Positions 60,010 to 64,000 of a stretch of 64,000 nt of DNA are shown one piece after another (positions within the stretch are counted from its first letter, which is position 1; each line of letters begins with the position of its first letter). Source of the stretch: Oscheius sp. JU75 (Eukaryota; Nematoda; Chromadorea; Rhabditida; Rhabditidae). Below the pieces are notes generated by a model. It ran no database searches. It was not told the origin of the DNA and saw only the letters and a program-made list of their open reading frames with translations. Location: contig JASJZC010000004.1 in assembly GCA_037178855.1 (NCBI GenBank), positions 2,728,001-2,792,000 on the forward strand, written 5' to 3'. Position numbers and translations under genes: made by a program.

Positions 60010-62198
60010 ATGACCGAATCGCCTTTAAAAAAGCGTTATCCACTACACTGGGCAGTCTATGTGGATGATGTAGCAAGTCTCCAGGAGCTACTGGATCTTA
60101 GGGATGATTCTATGGATATTGACCAACTCGACTGTCGTGGACGGTCTCCGCTAATGCTGGCAGTCACACTAGGACATAAAGAATGTGCTCACGTCTTGCT
60201 CAAGATGGGAGCCAACGCTGACTCTCAAAATGCTCGTTAGCTTCACATGTTACTGTTTCCAAACCATCATTTAGAAATGTGGTCAGTTAGTCACGTTGCG
60301 ACAGCGCTAAAGGATGCTTCACTGCTCCAAGAAGTTATCAAGTACCGCGACTTCCAGCGATCTGCCAAATCTGCTCAATCAGCTAGAAAGTTCCTCCAAA
60401 TGCTTGCGGTCAGTTTAACTTCAAGAAACATGCTTTCATTTTAGGACACCTCAGACTTTTATTGCGAAATGGGATGGGAATTTGCAAGTTGGCTGCCGTT
60501 TGTCTCTAAGATTTGCCCATCCGATGTATACAAAGTAAGCAAGTAGGTTTACCGTTTCAGAAGTCGATTTAGATTTATAAACAAGGTAGTCGCGTGAGAA
60601 TAGATACCACTTTGCTTGCATTCGAGGGCACCACTTGGAAACGAGGAGATCAGTCGTTCATCTTCAGTCTTGAGGATGACGTTCCTTTGGTTGTAATTTT
60701 GGATCACACAGCAAAAACCGTGAGCCTTCCAATATCTAGTTTTCGAACACTAAGTTCAGGCCAGCAAGCAAAATCTAACAGACGAAGAGCCTATTGAGCA
60801 CTTTACTCCGACAAACTACGATGTGCAACAGCGATCCAACGGACCCACTTCGACCTCATATATCGATATGGACAAAATTGGATTCGAACGCTCCAAAACA
60901 AACGGAATCCTGTCCTGGATTAGCACTTCTGATAGAGCGGAGACTATTGATGGTCATCAATGCAAGGTCTAGCAACTCGAGCAACATTTTCTATAGTTTT
61001 TCAGGTGTTTGACGCATCGAATGTGCACTTGGTTACCAAAATTCGAGTGGATCATCTTTCACCTGAACAGAAAACAAGATTGAAACAAGTAATTTCTACA
61101 CGTGTTCCTATTAATTTGTTTGATTCAGAATCAGGCAGAATCTTCTCATGCGCTTCAAAACATTCTCAGCTTTATTCGGTCGGAAAATACAGAAGTGATA
61201 CCAGCTCAAGATGTTCATGAGACTGGTCTCACAGCCACCGAGTATCTAGACGCTGACTTCCCTCTCAATCCCGATATTGGAACTGTACAAGAAATTCAAA
61301 AGAAGACCAATTCGTTCAAAGCAACATTGTGGCTTGCTGAAGGATATCCACTCGATTTGCAGGTTATTTGAGTCCCATTCTCTTAACAGGGCCTTTGTTC
61401 AGGAACAAATCATGCCTATAGTCGAATTGATGGCCTCCAGTAGTGCTCATTTTGCCCGTCTACAGAACTTTATGCGTATGCAACTGCCAGCTGGGTTCCC
61501 TGTCAAAATAGAGATTCCGCTGTTCCACTTGATGAGTGCCAAGATCACCTTCGGGAAAATAAATGATCCAAACCCTTTTGTCACACCTCTAGAAACAACG
61601 GTATGCTCGCTCAGTTTAATTTATTGTAATACCCTTTTTGTAGTCAAACTTCAAAGTGAAAACCGTCCACATTGCCGACGAAATCTTCGAAATCCCTGCA
61701 AACTACAGAAATATTGACGAAATCAACTGGTGGCCTGGCGACCTCGGAGAACAACAACACAGAGCACCTCGATGTGAGAACCGTATTCATTCGTATTTAC
61801 TTGTTTTTTTAGATCCATCGGCACAGGACCAAGACGATATGTTGCTCCAGATAGCCATACAGCAATCGCTGCGAGAATCAACAGCTTCTGCCACTGATAG
61901 TAGGGGATTCTTATAACGAAAAACAACGTCCTTTTTAGATTTTGTTTTGCCTGGCTACTATGATACGGTTGACACGGATTTGGCCCTAGCAATTGAAGAA
62001 AGCCTGCGTGTGAGCGGCAATGCAGAAGCCCCAATGGAACCGCTGGAATATCAGCGCGTACCAGTACTTTCCAGAGAAGACGAGCTGAGTCACGCTCTAA
62101 GAGTTTCGAAGGAAGAAAATGAACGCAGTGCTCGCGAAGCAGCTGAAGCCGAAGACGAACTCCAGAGAGTTCTGGCACTTTCACTTTTAGAGAAGTAA
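60010..62198 (+). CDS. ANKRD13: ANKRD13-family ubiquitin-binding ankyrin protein
   Basis: ANKRD13 proteins bind Lys63-linked ubiquitin on internalised receptors and steer them through endosomes. N-terminal ankyrin repeats read [20 protein letters not shown] and [20 protein letters not shown]. The family-specific domain follows: [58 protein letters not shown], then a long GPCR-chaperone-like region. At least three ubiquitin-interacting motifs end the protein: [29 protein letters not shown] and [13 protein letters not shown], and possibly [12 protein letters not shown]. The start at 60010 is 8 nt after TTTTCAG; the stop is at 62198, and AATAAA is at 62306-62311. Confidence 0.92.
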
Positions 62199-62388
62199 CC
62201 ATTTTGCACCACTGTCATCTTGAAATGTTGTAACTATTCCAATCCCGAGTTTCCCAATACATTCCTAGTCAACTTCCCCTATCTGTACATTGCCTTTCGA
62301 TTCTGAATAAAAAGTAGAAAAAAATATTTATATTGACACCGAGGGAATAAGTACAATTAGCAAGTTGAAATTTGTTTCCGTCCTCTTT

Positions 62389-63077
62389 TTAATCCACTTC
62401 TGAAATATCGTTTCCCAGAGGATTGTCGTAGTCGAGTTTTTTCTTGGCAGTAGCTCCGAGCATAGACTGAAGATTCTGAACAGTTATATGGAGAGGAAAA
62501 GACCCAAGACTCACTTTCATCAGATATCCGGGCTGCTCGATGGATATAGGAGTTCCGTGAGCTGAGAAGAGAAGTTCATCCGGGCGAGCATTCCTGTATC
62601 CGGTCTTCTTCGGCTTGATAATATCCGGAATGTTCTGTTCGGCCACCCTAGCTTCATCCTTGATCTTTTCTTCCCTGGACTCGTCCTCCACCCTAATCAA
62701 GTTCTGCTCATCGACCATCGGCTTCATCTCTTCTTTCATGGGACTCTCCTCGCTTGGTTCTATCTTTGGCCGTTTGTTCATCTGGTCGATATATCTGACG
62801 AGCAACATTCTGCCACGCTCCTGAATTGGGCTCTATTGAATAACATCTAGGGAAATTGACCATATTCTCCTTGCAGTTTTTAACGATGTCCTGTTTGTAG
62901 GCCATCGTCATTCTGTCGCGGAAACTTTTCGCCAACCGGTCCAGCACGCGAACCTTTTCTTCGACTAAAATATTTTGTAATAGAAAAAAGAAGATTCATA
63001 CTTTGTGTTGGGATCTCTTCTAGACGTTCAATCGTCTCCTTCTCCATCTTTATGCGCTTCGGAGCTTTTCTCGACAT
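62389..63077 (-). CDS. Unrecognised charged nuclear-type protein
   Basis: The start is MSRKAPKRIKMEKETIERLE at 63077, one base after GTTTGCAG. Exons join in phase through a 40 nt intron (starts GTCAATTTCC) and a 39 nt intron (starts GTGAGTCTTG): VRVLDRLAKSFRDRMTMAYK, then ERGRMLLVRYIDQMNKRPK, a long Glu/Lys/Pro stretch, then PDELLFSAHGTPISIEQPGY and a short end (DYDNPLGNDISEVD). The basic start, coiled-coil middle and a C-terminal xxxGTPI strand recall borealin-like passenger proteins, but the similarity is too weak to name it. Confidence 0.6.
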
Positions 63078-63504
63078 TCTGCAAACAACACTTTGCAAAG
63101 ATAAATGGACAGTATGTAAAGAAGGCAATCCGGGCTAACGATTGTTTTCCGGTGAAATAAGTCTAGAAAAAGAATACAACGTGATACGAAGGAAGCAGAA
63201 GAGCGACAGGAATGGAAAACCGCAGCCTGTTTAAATTATGAAGCTACCGTATACTATTTAGGAAGTGAGCGCGCGACTTCAAACCGACTTAATTTTTTTT
63301 AATTTTTTTTTTCTAGAAAACTGGGCGAAGCCACGACTTATTTTTAAAGATCTAACTGAGAACCGTGTGTTTCTTGTACTTTCTTCTCGGGCTCGGTACA
63401 ATTAGCCGTTCTTTCTTGTAAAGCGAAGAATGTTTGAAGGTGGTCCAAATAAGCAGATCACTGAAGCCATTTAGTCGACAAGCGATGCAAATTTAACAAG
63501 AACT

Positions 63505-64000
63505 ATGGCTGTTCGGCCCTCGTCAGTTTTTCTCTGTTCTCTCCCAGATATGTCTGCTTCTGTCCTCACTTTCGAAGATATGGACACTTTTCCGAAGACT
63601 ACTCAACGCACCCAACTAGTCAATGGAACCGGAAGTATCTGTCCTCACTCTCCACAAGTAAGATGGCTTCGACAATTAGACTATAATCTCCTAAGGTTCC
63701 TCTACTCGACTTTTCCCTTCGTAGCTGCGATGCCTTCGTTTCCAATATCAAAGAGGAAGTTGAAGATTCTGAATACTATGGACCTGCGACCGTCTGTTCG
63801 AAACCAGTGCAAAGTTCTCCTGAGCCTCAACCAATTAAAATGCCACTCAGGCAACCGACCACCACCAACTTCCATTTCAGCCAAGTGGGTTCACAGTCTG
63901 AATCCAATCAATATAATCTTAGATTCCTCCCAAAACAGCCGGTCTTTATCCTTTTCCCGGATTTCACAGATCCCCAGGATACCCCGTGGTCCCTGGTTGT
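63505..64000 (+). CDS. 5' part of an unrecognised gene (cut by window edge)
   Basis: The start is MAVRPSSVFLCSLPDMSASV at 63505 (a second ATG at 63550 is possible). The frame continues across a 38 nt intron (starts GTAAGATGG near 63,657) to VPLLDFSLRSCDAFVSN and IKEEVEDSEYYG, and across a second short intron to IPPKTAGLYPFPGF. IKEE is a SUMO-type consensus, and the Pro/Ser-rich text resembles the disordered N-terminus of a transcription factor, which is inference only. The gene continues beyond the window. It is divergent from the 62.4-63.1 kb gene. Confidence 0.55.
   Translation, partial: MAVRPSSVFLCSLPDMSASVLTFEDMDTFPKTTQRTQLVNGTGSICPHSPQVRWLRQLDYNLLRFLYSTFPFVAAMPSFPISKRKLKILNTMDLRPSVRNQCKVLLSLNQLKCHSGNRPPPTSISAKWVHSLNPINIILDSSQNSRSLSFSRISQIPRIPRGPWL

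Noticed and set aside
62389-63077. Borealin/CDCA8 assignment
   Set aside because: The apparent borealin-like C-terminal strand depended partly on reading through a 39 nt intron; after splicing the similarity is too weak.

Overview
The window is nuclear DNA of a small-genome animal. It carries about 28 protein genes on both strands, roughly one per 2.3 kb, and nearly all are split by very short GT-AG introns (mostly 36-42 nt). The recognisable genes are conserved metazoan ones: paxillin, SREBP, CPEB, AP-4, haspin, condensin II G2, eRF1, mL45, DSS1, TRAPPC6, HMGB, DEF8, ANKRD13 and CCDC186. At most initiator ATGs a 3' splice-acceptor-like (T-rich)AG lies 0-20 nt upstream, as expected of a lineage that trans-splices a spliced leader. 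With the compact layout and one secreted protein that loosely resembles the nematode DB module, a nematode or another leader-splicing compact bilaterian is the best guess. The species cannot be named from this sequence.

Layout. 0-9 kb: 5' part of a PPM1D-like phosphatase (-), a DUSP19-like phosphatase (+), a divergent SLC6 transporter (-), a small coiled-coil protein (-), mitochondrial ribosomal mL45 (+), DSS1/SEM1 (+) and an Alba-domain Rpp25-like protein (-). 9-22 kb: eRF1 (-), a 2.3 kb gap, a complete SREBP (+), legumain (-) and a Thr-rich secreted protein (-). 22-25 kb: no confident gene, degenerate repeats and a 77 bp copy of a CCDC186 exon. 25-32.6 kb: CCDC186 (+), paxillin (-) and an RBM7-like RNA-binding protein (-). 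32.9-38.6 kb, all +: haspin with a 13-residue repeat array, SAP30BP and a small Cys-rich secreted protein. 38.7-50.4 kb: condensin II G2 (-), CPEB (-), an unknown gene (+), TRAPPC6 (-), an unknown acidic-tailed protein (+) and AP-4 (-). 50.4-53.5 kb: a gene-poor stretch with a CAGCTG cluster and an inverted repeat. 53.5-64 kb: an unknown gene (-), DEF8 (-), a tiny membrane protein (+), a two-box HMGB (-), ANKRD13 (+), an unknown gene (-) and the start of another gene (+).

The genes are mostly unrelated housekeeping and regulatory functions. Many neighbours are divergent pairs with start codons about 0.25-0.6 kb apart. Several same-strand pairs lie under 200 bp apart (mL45-DSS1, Thr-rich-legumain, haspin-SAP30BP), a spacing that would allow polycistronic transcription in a leader-splicing animal. 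No prokaryote-type system, CRISPR array or transposase gene was found. Exon boundaries were set by hand from frame continuity and protein homology, so gene ends are firmer than every internal junction.
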